Source: Flavobacterium marginilacus
Lineage (GTDB): Bacteria; Bacteroidota; Bacteroidia; Flavobacteriales; Flavobacteriaceae
DNA length: 64,000 nucleotides
Assembly: GCF_026870155.1 (NCBI RefSeq)
Contig: NZ_CP113975.1
Location: 3,658,001 to 3,722,000 of the forward strand
Direction of reading: 5' to 3'
The notes under the pieces were generated by a model that saw nothing but the letters and a program-made list of their open reading frames with translations, was not told where the DNA came from and ran no database searches. Of this stretch, positions 53,974 through 62,121 are shown in pieces. Both the position numbers and the translations under genes were made by a program. How positions within the stretch are numbered: the stretch's first letter is position 1; the number at the start of each line of letters is the position of its first letter.

Positions 53974-54924
53974 ATGATCGTTTGGATATTATTTCTCATT
54001 CTAATTTTTATATTTCTAGGCCTTGATTTAGGAGTATTTAATAAAACACCGCATATAATAAGCACAAAAGAAGCGAGCAAATGGACAGCAATCTGGTTTA
54101 CCTTATCAATGCTCTTTTCTGGAGTTGTCTATTGGCTTTACTCAACTGATTATGTAGTCAACCAAAGTCATTTAAAACCTTCTGTAGCAGCAATGAAATT
54201 CATAACAGGCTACCTGATTGAATTATCATTAAGCATAGACAATATATTTGTAATTGCACTGATTTTTGCCTCCTTCAAAATCCAAAAAAAACTCCAGCAC
54301 CGTGTTTTATTCTGGGGTATATTAGGAGCAATTATTTTTAGGGGAATAATGATTTTTTTCGGAGTTTTATTAATCCAAAAATTCAGCTGGACCTCTTATG
54401 TTTTTGGAGCTTTTCTTTTATTTACAGCCATGAAAATGCTTTTCAGCTCAGATGACAATGAAGAATTCGACCCAAAAAAATCTATAATCTATAAAGTTTT
54501 AGGAAAAATAATCCCGATTTCAACTCACACGGACAAAGAACATTTTTTTATAAAAACCAAAAAAGGAAACGCTGCTACCCCTCTTTTTGTAGCACTGATA
54601 ATTATAGAAGTAATGGATGTTGTTTTTGCAGTAGACAGTGTTCCTGCCATATTAGCCATTACAGCTGATCCTTTTCTTGTTTTTAGTTCCAACATTTTTG
54701 CCATACTCGGATTGCGTTCGCTATACTTTTTCCTTGCCAATATGCTGGAAAAATTCAGCCATTTGGAATACAGCCTGATCGCTATTTTAAGTTTTGTTGG
54801 ACTAAAGATGCTACTGCATGATTATATAGAAATTCCAGAATGGGCTTCGCTTGGGTTTATCGCTTTGGCACTTGCAATCGGCGTTATTGTTTCTTTGCAG
54901 ATTAGCGAAAAAGAGAAAAAATAA
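53974..54924 (+). CDS. TerC/Alx family membrane protein
   Basis: The 316-residue product has about eight membrane helices. It carries the two signature segments of the family: ELSLSIDNIFVIALIF and VMDVVFAVDSVPAILAIT, whose acidic residues are thought to bind metal. A hydrophilic loop (about 155-190) separates the halves. Family members such as Alx and TerC export manganese or act in tellurite and pH responses. No other ter genes are present, so manganese handling is the safer guess. A strong terminator follows. Confidence 0.92.
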   Translation: MIVWILFLILIFIFLGLDLGVFNKTPHIISTKEASKWTAIWFTLSMLFSGVVYWLYSTDYVVNQSHLKPSVAAMKFITGYLIELSLSIDNIFVIALIFASFKIQKKLQHRVLFWGILGAIIFRGIMIFFGVLLIQKFSWTSYVFGAFLLFTAMKMLFSSDDNEEFDPKKSIIYKVLGKIIPISTHTDKEHFFIKTKKGNAATPLFVALIIIEVMDVVFAVDSVPAILAITADPFLVFSSNIFAILGLRSLYFFLANMLEKFSHLEYSLIAILSFVGLKMLLHDYIEIPEWASLGFIALALAIGVIVSLQISEKEKK

Positions 54925-54940
54925 GTTACTCAATTAATAT

Positions 54941-54979
54941 AATAAAAAAGGGAAATCGAAATGATTTCCCTTTTTTATT
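54941..54979. terminator. terminator of the terC-like gene
   Basis: AATAAAAAAGGGAAATC (54941-54957) and GATTTCCCTTTTTTATT (54963-54979) form a 17-bp stem around a 5-base loop. Confidence 0.95.
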
Positions 54980-55098
54980 ATATTACACTTTTAATTTAAC
55001 ATAAAAATCTTATGTTAAATCAGGTAATTTTTAGTACAAAATATAAAAATTGTAATATTTTTACACCATTGATTAATTCATCAAAAAAAGCAAACATT

Positions 55099-56928
55099 AT
55101 GAAAAAAAATTATCTTTATTTAGTTCTTTTGTTACTTACCAATTTATTAGCAGTAGGACAAAAAGTTACACTAACGCCGATAACGGTAAATGGTGCAAAT
55201 ATAAGTACCGGACCAATCAATTTAGGCTCTGTTAATAGCTCAACCGTTACACTATCTGTTAAAGTAGCATTAAAAATCGCCCCAAATGACAGCAGTCCTG
55301 GCACCATTAATATTTATCAACAAAAAAGTGCTTCATCTCCTGCTTTTGCCCCTACAGGAGGCAACGGTGGAGAAATGCTTTTCTTAGGAAGCACAACAGC
55401 AGAAAGAAGTTTTAACATTTCATTAGAATTTTCAAATTTCGATCCTAGTGGTGGTATTATTTATGCAGAGTATAAAACTTATTCTGGTACAATATATAAA
55501 AGCGACCCCATTTCTGTTATAAGACAATCAAGCAGTACTGGAGGAAGTGGAATACCTGCCGATGCGCCAAACCCAGCAAACATATCAAATACTTTATGCT
55601 GTAACCAGACAGTAAGACTTGGTGACAAACCAGCCCCAATAGTTGGTTCACAATATGCAAATCCATATGAAAATTATGGTTATGGTATAAACAGCTCATT
55701 CAGCATCAACAGTAGCCTACCTTTTGAAATAGATAAAATTAATAAAACCTTAAATTTCGATTATACAACTGAGCTTAAAAATATTACAATTACAAGAAGC
55801 TTAGGATACAACTCTAGTACTAACTTACCTAATAAAAGCAATACTGTAACAATTACTGTGGTTCCTTCACCAATACTGTCCAATAAAATTTCTATAAGTA
55901 ATATCCCTGAAAATTCAGAAGGCTATTGTGAATTCTCTAGTTTAAAATCAATCAGTATAATGGGGCAAACATCATTTGTAGATTTAAATATTTTAAACGA
56001 TCCATCTCACATATATGTAAGAGGTGATGAAATCTCTCAAGTAGAAAATTATAAATGGGAATATACAAAAATTGACAAAAATAATCCCAATGGTAAAAAA
56101 CTTTGGATTGCAATCTCAAATGAGAATCTAGGCAGTTTAAATGATTTTAATCCTAGTCTATTGGATTCAAAATCCGAAGACAATTACTACATCATAAGAA
56201 GAATCGTCAGCTACAAAAACATATCAAGGGTGAGTAATGAAGTAAAAATAATGTCAAGAGGAATGGGAAACAACAATACTATTTGTTGCGATCAAAACTT
56301 AAAAATAACATCCCTCACAGAATTTGACAGTCCTCAAACAATTATTGGCTCTACTCCAATCATTCAAGATTCTAATATTACAGGAACAAATCTCCAAATA
56401 ACATCTATTTCCTATCAATGGCAAAGTCAGTTAATTGGTCGAAGTACAGGATCTTGGTTAGATATTTCTGGAGCCATATCTAAAGATTACTTACCTAATT
56501 CTATAAAAGTAGTTGCGAATAATGGGGGACGAGGAGGTCAAGCTAGCTTCTCTCTTGAATCAAATTATAATTATAGAAGAATTACTAAAATCAACTATAC
56601 AGTTTTTGATAATAAATGGATTAATGGATCACTATCTAGTTACAGTAATGAAGTTTCACTAACTGGAAGCTCAGATCCAGAAAGCACGAAAATTTATCCA
56701 AATCCAACAACTTCAATCCTCAATATTGAGAATAGCACCTTAGATATTTCACAAACTAAAATAAGTATTATTAATATTATGGGCATGGTGGTAAGTTCAA
56801 ATAATTTTTCCATTATAAATCCAAATTTAATAAGCATTAATGTTTCAAATTTAATAACAGGAACTTACATTATCAAAATTGAATATAACGGCATCAATAT
56901 TGCTCAAAAAACATTTGTGAAAAATTAA
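55099..56928 (+). CDS. secreted protein with T9SS type A sorting domain
   Basis: The 609-residue product is counted from ATG 55099 (MKKNYLYLVLLLLTNLLAVG, then Q). An in-frame ATG 29 codons earlier would precede the signal peptide. The body is rich in Ser, Asn and Thr strands with two short Cys pairs (NTLCCNQTV, NNTICCDQN) that start repeated halves. The last about 75 residues are a T9SS type A sorting domain (TKIYPNPTTSILNIENSTLD to IAQKTFVKN). The adhesive or enzymatic role is unknown. It is transcribed alone, with a strong terminator. Confidence 0.88.
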   Translation: MKKNYLYLVLLLLTNLLAVGQKVTLTPITVNGANISTGPINLGSVNSSTVTLSVKVALKIAPNDSSPGTINIYQQKSASSPAFAPTGGNGGEMLFLGSTTAERSFNISLEFSNFDPSGGIIYAEYKTYSGTIYKSDPISVIRQSSSTGGSGIPADAPNPANISNTLCCNQTVRLGDKPAPIVGSQYANPYENYGYGINSSFSINSSLPFEIDKINKTLNFDYTTELKNITITRSLGYNSSTNLPNKSNTVTITVVPSPILSNKISISNIPENSEGYCEFSSLKSISIMGQTSFVDLNILNDPSHIYVRGDEISQVENYKWEYTKIDKNNPNGKKLWIAISNENLGSLNDFNPSLLDSKSEDNYYIIRRIVSYKNISRVSNEVKIMSRGMGNNNTICCDQNLKITSLTEFDSPQTIIGSTPIIQDSNITGTNLQITSISYQWQSQLIGRSTGSWLDISGAISKDYLPNSIKVVANNGGRGGQASFSLESNYNYRRITKINYTVFDNKWINGSLSSYSNEVSLTGSSDPESTKIYPNPTTSILNIENSTLDISQTKISIINIMGMVVSSNNFSIINPNLISINVSNLITGTYIIKIEYNGINIAQKTFVKN

Positions 56929-56943
56929 TATTTCGTTAGGCAT

Positions 56944-56977
56944 AAAAAAAAGGAAATCAAGAGATTTCCTTTTTTTT
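56944..56977. terminator. bidirectional terminator
   Basis: AAAAAAAAGGAAATC and GATTTCCTTTTTTTT are 15-bp arms around AAGA. It sits between convergent genes ending at 56928 and 56996. Confidence 0.95.
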
Positions 56978-56995
56978 GTTATTGTTTCAAATAAT

Positions 56996-57520
56996 CTAAT
57001 TCAATTTTTTAACATTTCTATCATCAATACCATAAGCTTTAATAACAGCATTATAATCTGAATAATCAACTTTTTTGTTAGTCGTTTTTGATGTTGGATA
57101 TGTTAAATACCCCGGAATAATTACAATTCTAAATATTTGATTTAGTCTAAAACTTGGAAGAACACTTCCTAAATCATTTCCTTCCATAAAGATACTAACA
57201 TCATTAATACTAAAATCAAATTTGAATCCAAAATCTCGTCTTCCATCATTAAGATAATATGTTTCAGGGAGTGATTTCCAAATATCTTCTCCTCCATCAG
57301 TTGAACCCGATAATCTATAAACCAAAACCATTTGCGATTTTTTGATTGCAGGAGAAAGCAAAATCATCGGTGCATAGCCATTTGTTGAGCTGAAATTAAT
57401 TTTTGAAACCTCAAAAACCTCACTATCTGGTCCTGGCTCTCCCGGAGGTCCTTCTGGCCCTTCACAGCCTTGAAAACCAAACATTCCTATAACCGCCAAA
57501 AGTGTAATTATTTTTTTCAT
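56996..57520 (-). CDS. lipoprotein with a short collagen-like segment
   Basis: The 174-residue product is counted from ATG 57520. The lipobox is MFGFQGCEG, with Cys about residue 18. Right after it comes the collagen-like GPEGPPGEPGPDSE, four G-x-x triplets. Such GxxGxx starts are common in Bacteroidetes lipoproteins annotated collagen-like. The remaining 135 residues look like a beta-rich domain without known motifs (MVLVYRLSGSTDGGEDIWKS). It is a surface or periplasmic lipoprotein of unknown role. Confidence 0.75.
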   Translation of the reverse strand: MKKIITLLAVIGMFGFQGCEGPEGPPGEPGPDSEVFEVSKINFSSTNGYAPMILLSPAIKKSQMVLVYRLSGSTDGGEDIWKSLPETYYLNDGRRDFGFKFDFSINDVSIFMEGNDLGSVLPSFRLNQIFRIVIIPGYLTYPTSKTTNKKVDYSDYNAVIKAYGIDDRNVKKLN

Positions 57521-57702
57521 CTTATTTATATTTAAAGTTCGATAAAGGTATTTCAAAAATCAAGCCAAAAAAATTATTTATTAAAAATTCATTCACAAAA
57601 ACTCAATCGTTATCGATTAAAAAAACCTATATACCTATTGTTATAACTCAAAAAAAGCTTCAAAATTATCTATTAGTACAGTAAAACTAAAATTGATAAA
57701 TT

Positions 57703-58569
57703 CTAATTAATCAAGACACCATTGCTTTTTAAAACTTTACTAAAAAAAAGTACCTGATACGGCAATGCATTTTCCCAGTATTCCCATGTATGTGCGCCTG
57801 GTCTTTCGGTATAATCATGGGAAACTTTACCATAAACCAGCCTTCTATGCAGTTCTCTATTGGATTCAATAAGAAAATCATCAACACCGCAATCTATAAT
57901 TAAAGCTAGTTTATTGGCTTTAATTTTATCAACCATACCCATTACAGCATTTTGCACATATAAGTCCGGCTTACTGCTTTGATCACCAAAAATAGGCTGC
58001 ATTAATTTTATAACTTGATCATTCGGTTCCCTTCCTAACATTATTCCCATATCTACTGCTCCGCTCATGCTTCCAGCTGCGCAGAACAATTCGGGATGTT
58101 TAGCCGAAAGCGATAAAGCACCGTGCCCTCCCATAGACAGTCCCGCGATAACACGGCCTTTTTTGTCATTAACAGTTCGGTATGTTTTATCAATTTTCTG
58201 AATCACTTCGGAAGTGATGTAGGTTTCAAACTGACTGCTTTTATTTACAGGACTGTCAAGATAAAAACTAAACGTTTCGCCTTCCGGCATTACAATTATA
58301 ATATTATACTGGTCGGCTAAATCTTTAACAGTATTTTTATTGGGAGTGTTCGATAACCAATCGGCAAAATGCCCGTAAGCTCCATGCAAAAGATAAAGAA
58401 CAGGATAAACTGCTTTTCCTTTGGCATACGAATTTGGTAATACTACTGCAGCTTTATACGTTTTACCCATAGCAGCACTAGGAATCTGCAGAGTATCAAC
58501 TGTTGATGCAAAAGACAAAACGGTATTGCCAAATAAAAACACAATACCTATTATAAGTAACTTTCTCAT
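57703..58569 (-). CDS. exported alpha/beta-hydrolase esterase (esterase D/tributyrin-esterase type)
   Basis: The 288-residue product has a signal peptide (about 1-21, ending SFAS). The putative-esterase fold shows an oxyanion loop YPVLYLLHGAYGHFADWL, nucleophile Ser in VIAGLSMGGHGALSL, Asp in LIIDCGVDDFLIESN, and His in RPGAHTWEYWE. The catalytic triad is complete. Relatives include S-formylglutathione hydrolase, acetyl-xylan and feruloyl esterases. Export suggests a polysaccharide acyl ester. It is transcribed alone. Confidence 0.92.
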   Translation of the reverse strand: MRKLLIIGIVFLFGNTVLSFASTVDTLQIPSAAMGKTYKAAVVLPNSYAKGKAVYPVLYLLHGAYGHFADWLSNTPNKNTVKDLADQYNIIIVMPEGETFSFYLDSPVNKSSQFETYITSEVIQKIDKTYRTVNDKKGRVIAGLSMGGHGALSLSAKHPELFCAAGSMSGAVDMGIMLGREPNDQVIKLMQPIFGDQSSKPDLYVQNAVMGMVDKIKANKLALIIDCGVDDFLIESNRELHRRLVYGKVSHDYTERPGAHTWEYWENALPYQVLFFSKVLKSNGVLIN

Positions 58570-58638
58570 ATTCTTCTTTTATAATGGTGAACTGTAAATA
58601 TACAATTTCCTAAAACAAAACTTACTTTATTGGCATTA

Positions 58639-58834
58639 AATAGAGTTTAAAACTATGCACTTTCAGTGCATCTCGCTTTAGCTTCTAAAAAAGTTTTTGC
58701 CACAGATTCACAGATTTTAAAATCATTTTTTATCTATGAATCTGTAGCAAAATTTGATCAATTTTCGCAATCCAACCACGCAGATTTCAGTCTGCCTAAC
58801 CAAATCCATGGACTTTCAGTCCATAATGGTTTAG
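58639..58834 (-). repeat. multi-hairpin dispersed repeat, uninterrupted copy
   Basis: This is the reverse complement of the repeat split by IS110 (37534-37631 plus 39202-39299). It contains three hairpins with the same loop, TGCACTTTCAGTGCA (58656-58670), GCAGATTTCAGTCTGC (58780-58795) and ATGGACTTTCAGTCCAT (58808-58824), plus inverted CACAGATTCACAGATT-type words. It ends just before the AraC gene stop. Confidence 0.8.
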
Positions 58835-58842
58835 CAGATAAA

Positions 58843-59715
58843 TTACTCAATCATAGACTTTAATTCATTCCTGTATTGTGAAGCACTTTTTCCAGTAAAT
58901 GCTTTAAAAGATTTGTTAAAATGGCTAAAATTATTAAACCCGCTTTCAAAACATATCTCAGTAATACTTTTAGTATTCTCCGACAAAAGCTTTGAAGCGT
59001 GAACCAGACGATAATCGTTTACAAAATTGGTAAAGGTCTTGTTGGTTATTTTTTTAAAATATCTGCAGAAAGAGGGAGTTGTCATACTGACCATGTTTGA
59101 AACAGTTTCCAGCTGAATAGGTTCCTGAAAATGGTCTTTTACATAATTAAAAACCACATTGATCCTATCGCTATCCTGAACCTGCATTTCTAACGTAAAA
59201 CCATCTGCATTCAAAATGGTGTATTCATCACTCATCCCTAAGTCATTCAAAATCCGAATCATCCGTAATAATCGATCAAAATAAGAACGGTTTCCCATCT
59301 CATCAATAATAGGTGCAATCCTTTTTATGGTTTCTTTACCAAATGCAATTCCTGCTTTTGCTCTCTTAAAAAGCTGCTGAATGTTTTTTAGTTCTGGAAC
59401 TTTCAAAAAATCGCTTCCTAGAAAATCAGCAGGCAATTGAATAACAATTTCATTTTTATTCCCCGTTTGTTCGTTTGTAAATCCGCAATGAGGCAGATTA
59501 CTGCCTATTAATACCAAATCTCCATCTGAATAATACGAAATATGGCTTCCTATCTGTCTCTTTCCAGAACCTCCGTTTACAAAAACAAGTTCCATTTCGG
59601 GATGATAGTGCCAGAGATCCGCTTTACAGTTCTCATTTTCAACATATTTTGCAAAAGTAAACGAACTGCCAAAAGTCGGGGTAATAACTTCTAATGCCGG
59701 GCTAATTTTTTTCAT
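58843..59715 (-). CDS. AraC-family transcriptional regulator
   Basis: The 290-residue product has an N-terminal cupin-like sensor (about 15-95; LWHYHPEMELVFVNGGSGKR, then GDLVLIGSNLPHCG). The C-terminal 100 residues are an AraC-type double HTH (LETVSNMVSMTTPSFCRYFK, then ITEICFESGFNNFSHFNKSF). Cupin-AraC regulators commonly control sugar or carbohydrate genes and sense small ligands. The divergent small secreted protein at 59902 is a possible target. Its -7 box is at 59746-59739. Confidence 0.93.
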   Translation of the reverse strand: MKKISPALEVITPTFGSSFTFAKYVENENCKADLWHYHPEMELVFVNGGSGKRQIGSHISYYSDGDLVLIGSNLPHCGFTNEQTGNKNEIVIQLPADFLGSDFLKVPELKNIQQLFKRAKAGIAFGKETIKRIAPIIDEMGNRSYFDRLLRMIRILNDLGMSDEYTILNADGFTLEMQVQDSDRINVVFNYVKDHFQEPIQLETVSNMVSMTTPSFCRYFKKITNKTFTNFVNDYRLVHASKLLSENTKSITEICFESGFNNFSHFNKSFKAFTGKSASQYRNELKSMIE

Positions 59716-59738
59716 GAGCGTTTATTTAAAAAACTATT

Positions 59739-59746
59739 CAAATTTA
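59739..59746 (-). promoter_or_regulatory. -7 promoter box of the AraC gene
   Basis: TAAATTTG on the minus strand fits TAnnTTTG, 24 bases upstream of the ATG at 59715. Confidence 0.5.
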
Positions 59747-59833
59747 CCAAAAAACAGTCCTATATTATCTATTTTTAACATACAACGTTTTCGTAAGGTT
59801 AAAATAACATATAAATTGGAAAATCCTGTTGTG

Positions 59834-59862
59834 TTGTGCAATCGATTATCCTAGTACATTTG
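59834..59862 (+). promoter_or_regulatory. complete -33/-7 promoter of the small secreted protein gene
   Basis: TTG (59834-59836), 18 bases, TACATTTG (59855-59862) match the Bacteroidetes consensus fully. The ATG at 59902 is 39 bases downstream. This is the best-formed promoter seen in the window. Confidence 0.75.
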
Positions 59863-59901
59863 TAAAAGAAATTTAAACCAATAAATTTAAAAACAGAACA
59901 T

Positions 59902-60273
59902 ATGAAAACGATTTTAAAACTTAGTTTAGCTGTATTAGTTACAATGACAACAATCAGCACTTATGCAATCAATGGTGATTTCTCACTAAGAGTATTGAGC
60001 GGTAATGGCAAAGAAATTAGTTTTGCTGTAAATCAAATTCAAAAAGCGAATGTAGCTATTACTGACAGATTTCATAACATTATCTATACTGAAACAGTTA
60101 CTGGGAAAGAAGGTATTTTGAAAACTTACAGCTTAGAAGAATTCCCAGAAGGAACTTACTTTTTAGAAGTAGTAATCAACTCTAAAAAAGTAACTCACGA
60201 AATTGTTGTTACAAGAGAAGGATCAACTTTATCAAAAAAATCTATTCAAGACCAAAATATAGCTACTAACTAA
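59902..60273 (+). CDS. small secreted hypothetical protein
   Basis: The 123-residue product has a signal peptide (about 1-22, MKTILKLSLAVLVTMTTIST, ending YA). A single beta-sandwich-like domain resembles T9SS sorting/Ig-like modules in outline (VAITDRFHNIIYTETVTG, then FPEGTYFLEVVINSKKVT) but lacks the usual C-terminal KLxKK end. It has a perfect promoter and probably high expression. The IS1182 element lies 27 bases after its stop, so its original downstream region is disrupted. Confidence 0.75.
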   Translation: MKTILKLSLAVLVTMTTISTYAINGDFSLRVLSGNGKEISFAVNQIQKANVAITDRFHNIIYTETVTGKEGILKTYSLEEFPEGTYFLEVVINSKKVTHEIVVTREGSTLSKKSIQDQNIATN

Positions 60274-60300
60274 GCTTGTCCTTTTAGGTCTTACTAATTC

Positions 60301-62092
60301 ACAAAGAGGCTGTCCGAAAAGGACAGCTTTTTTTATGCTGCAAATTTCAGGAATCGATTTTGGGTTGGTTGATTAATGAAAAAATATTCTGTTACAGTAT
60401 TTAAAAGGTAAATATGGTCTTTTAGGGCTCTATTTAGAACTCTGAAGGAAATTTTTAGATGAGTTTTCGACGCATCATTGTTCTTTGCTATCATTTTTCT
60501 AAAATTATGCCCGATAGCCATCAATAGAAATTCCATTTCCACTTTTTCGATGCTTGTGAAAGTAAACCGGTTGAATTTATTGTTGTTTTTTAGCTGTCCG
60601 AATACTGCTTCAACTTCTATTGGGCGTTTGCTTCGGTGTTCGAGTCCTTTTTCGCTCATGAGCAGCTCTTTGGCCTGAGCCCTTAATTGGTTCAGGCGGT
60701 GGTTTACTTCTATTGTTCTGTTTCCTTTGGCTTTATGGCACAAACTTCTAAGTGGACATCCATCACATCTTTTTGCTTGATAATAAGATACTTGTGATTC
60801 GTATCCGTTGGCCGATGTCCGTTTTCCACTGCCAATGTTTTCCATTCTTTGTCCCATTGGACACACATAAAAATCCTGCTGTATATTGTAGAACAAATTC
60901 TGGACAAGAAACGGATTGTCCTTCATTTTTTTCTTCTGTTCTTTGTGAAAATAATTATACTTTACATAGGTCGTTATGTCTTTATTTTCAAGCATTTCGT
61001 AGTTTTCTTCGCTTCCATAACCAGCATCGGCTACAACTGTTTTGCTTTGTTTTTGATACATTTTTTCAAATTCCTCCAAATGGGATTTTAAAGTCGTAGT
61101 GTCGTTAGGTGTCTGATGAATGGTTACGTTGGTAATGAATTGATTTTCAGTAGAAATCTGAGGATTGTATGCAGGTTTTAACTGTCCGTTTTTCATATGG
61201 TCTTCCTTCATTCTCATAAAGGTAGCGTCAGGATCTGTCTTACTGTAGGAGTTTCTATTGCCTAAAATCACTAAATCTTTTTCGTATTTTTCAAGCTTTG
61301 GCAGGTGCTCTTCCTGAAGCTTTTCAAGCTCTTTGGTTATCTTCTTGTTGGGCTCTTTGAGTTTTTTATTGAGTTCTGATAATTTTTCTTTCAGCTCTTC
61401 CGAGTTTATTTTTTTTGGTAATTCTTCCTTGTTGACTTCTTGATTATCTGATAAAATACTGTTTTCAATGTCGGATAAGATACTGTTGATTTTTACTTCG
61501 AGCTTTTCTTTGTATTTCTCTATAGAACCCCGCCAGACAAAGGTGTATTTATTGGATTTGGCTTCTATTTTTGTTCCATCAATGTATTGGATATCCAGAC
61601 TGACATAGCCCATTTCCACAAGCATTTTGACCACCTCTGCAAATAAATCTTTGATGTTTTCTTTTAAAATCTTTCCTCTAAAATCGTTAATGGTTCTAAA
61701 ATCAGGAGTTGAGTTGCCTGAAATAAACATAAAATGAATGTTCTCAGTAAGTGCCTTTGCTATTTTTCGGCAGGAATAAGTGTTGCTTAAATAACTGTAA
61801 AACAAAACCTTAAGCATCATTCTGGGATGATAGGCCGAGGTGCCTCCTCCTTTATATATTTTAAGTATATGACTTATATCCAATGAATTGACAATCTTAT
61901 CCACTAAGCGGACAGGATGGTTTTCTGAAATTTTATCAAAAATATTTATCGGAAAAAGTTCCGGTGTATTGATCGATTGCGATTTAAATATTACTTTAGC
62001 CATTGCTCGTTTTTTGTGCAACTCTAAGATACTATTTTAGATTAAAAACAGCAAAAAAAAGGCTGTCCTTACTTTTTGGACAGCCTCTTTGT
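60301..62092. mobile_element. IS1182-family insertion sequence
   Basis: The terminal inverted repeats begin ACAAAGAGGCTGTCC (60301-60315) and end with the complement at 62078-62092. Each end also contains a hairpin: GCTGTCC/GGACAGC (60309-60327) and AGGCTGTCC/GGACAGCCT (62060-62086), with T-runs. The transposase between them is intact. No clear target duplication was found. Confidence 0.9.
60333..62003 (-). CDS. IS1182 family transposase
   Basis: The 556-residue product is counted from ATG 62003. The N-terminal domain has FDKISENHPVRLVDKIV and MMLKVLFYSYLSNTYSCRKI. The DDE domain begins DIQYIDGTKIEAKSNKYTFV and continues VVADAGYGSEENYEML, with C-terminal KRPIEVEAVFGQLKNNNKFN supplying the Glu. 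A Cys cluster (RCDGCPLRSLC) lies between. This is the usual architecture and length of IS1182 transposases. It appears intact. Confidence 0.96.
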   Translation of the reverse strand: MAKVIFKSQSINTPELFPINIFDKISENHPVRLVDKIVNSLDISHILKIYKGGGTSAYHPRMMLKVLFYSYLSNTYSCRKIAKALTENIHFMFISGNSTPDFRTINDFRGKILKENIKDLFAEVVKMLVEMGYVSLDIQYIDGTKIEAKSNKYTFVWRGSIEKYKEKLEVKINSILSDIENSILSDNQEVNKEELPKKINSEELKEKLSELNKKLKEPNKKITKELEKLQEEHLPKLEKYEKDLVILGNRNSYSKTDPDATFMRMKEDHMKNGQLKPAYNPQISTENQFITNVTIHQTPNDTTTLKSHLEEFEKMYQKQSKTVVADAGYGSEENYEMLENKDITTYVKYNYFHKEQKKKMKDNPFLVQNLFYNIQQDFYVCPMGQRMENIGSGKRTSANGYESQVSYYQAKRCDGCPLRSLCHKAKGNRTIEVNHRLNQLRAQAKELLMSEKGLEHRSKRPIEVEAVFGQLKNNNKFNRFTFTSIEKVEMEFLLMAIGHNFRKMIAKNNDASKTHLKISFRVLNRALKDHIYLLNTVTEYFFINQPTQNRFLKFAA

Positions 62093-62121
62093 TTTTTAAA
62101 TTATTACAGAAGAATTAATAA

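Noticed and set aside
60290..62100. Target-site duplication of IS1182
   Set aside because: Bases outside the inverted repeats (ending ATTC on the left, starting TTTT on the right) do not match.
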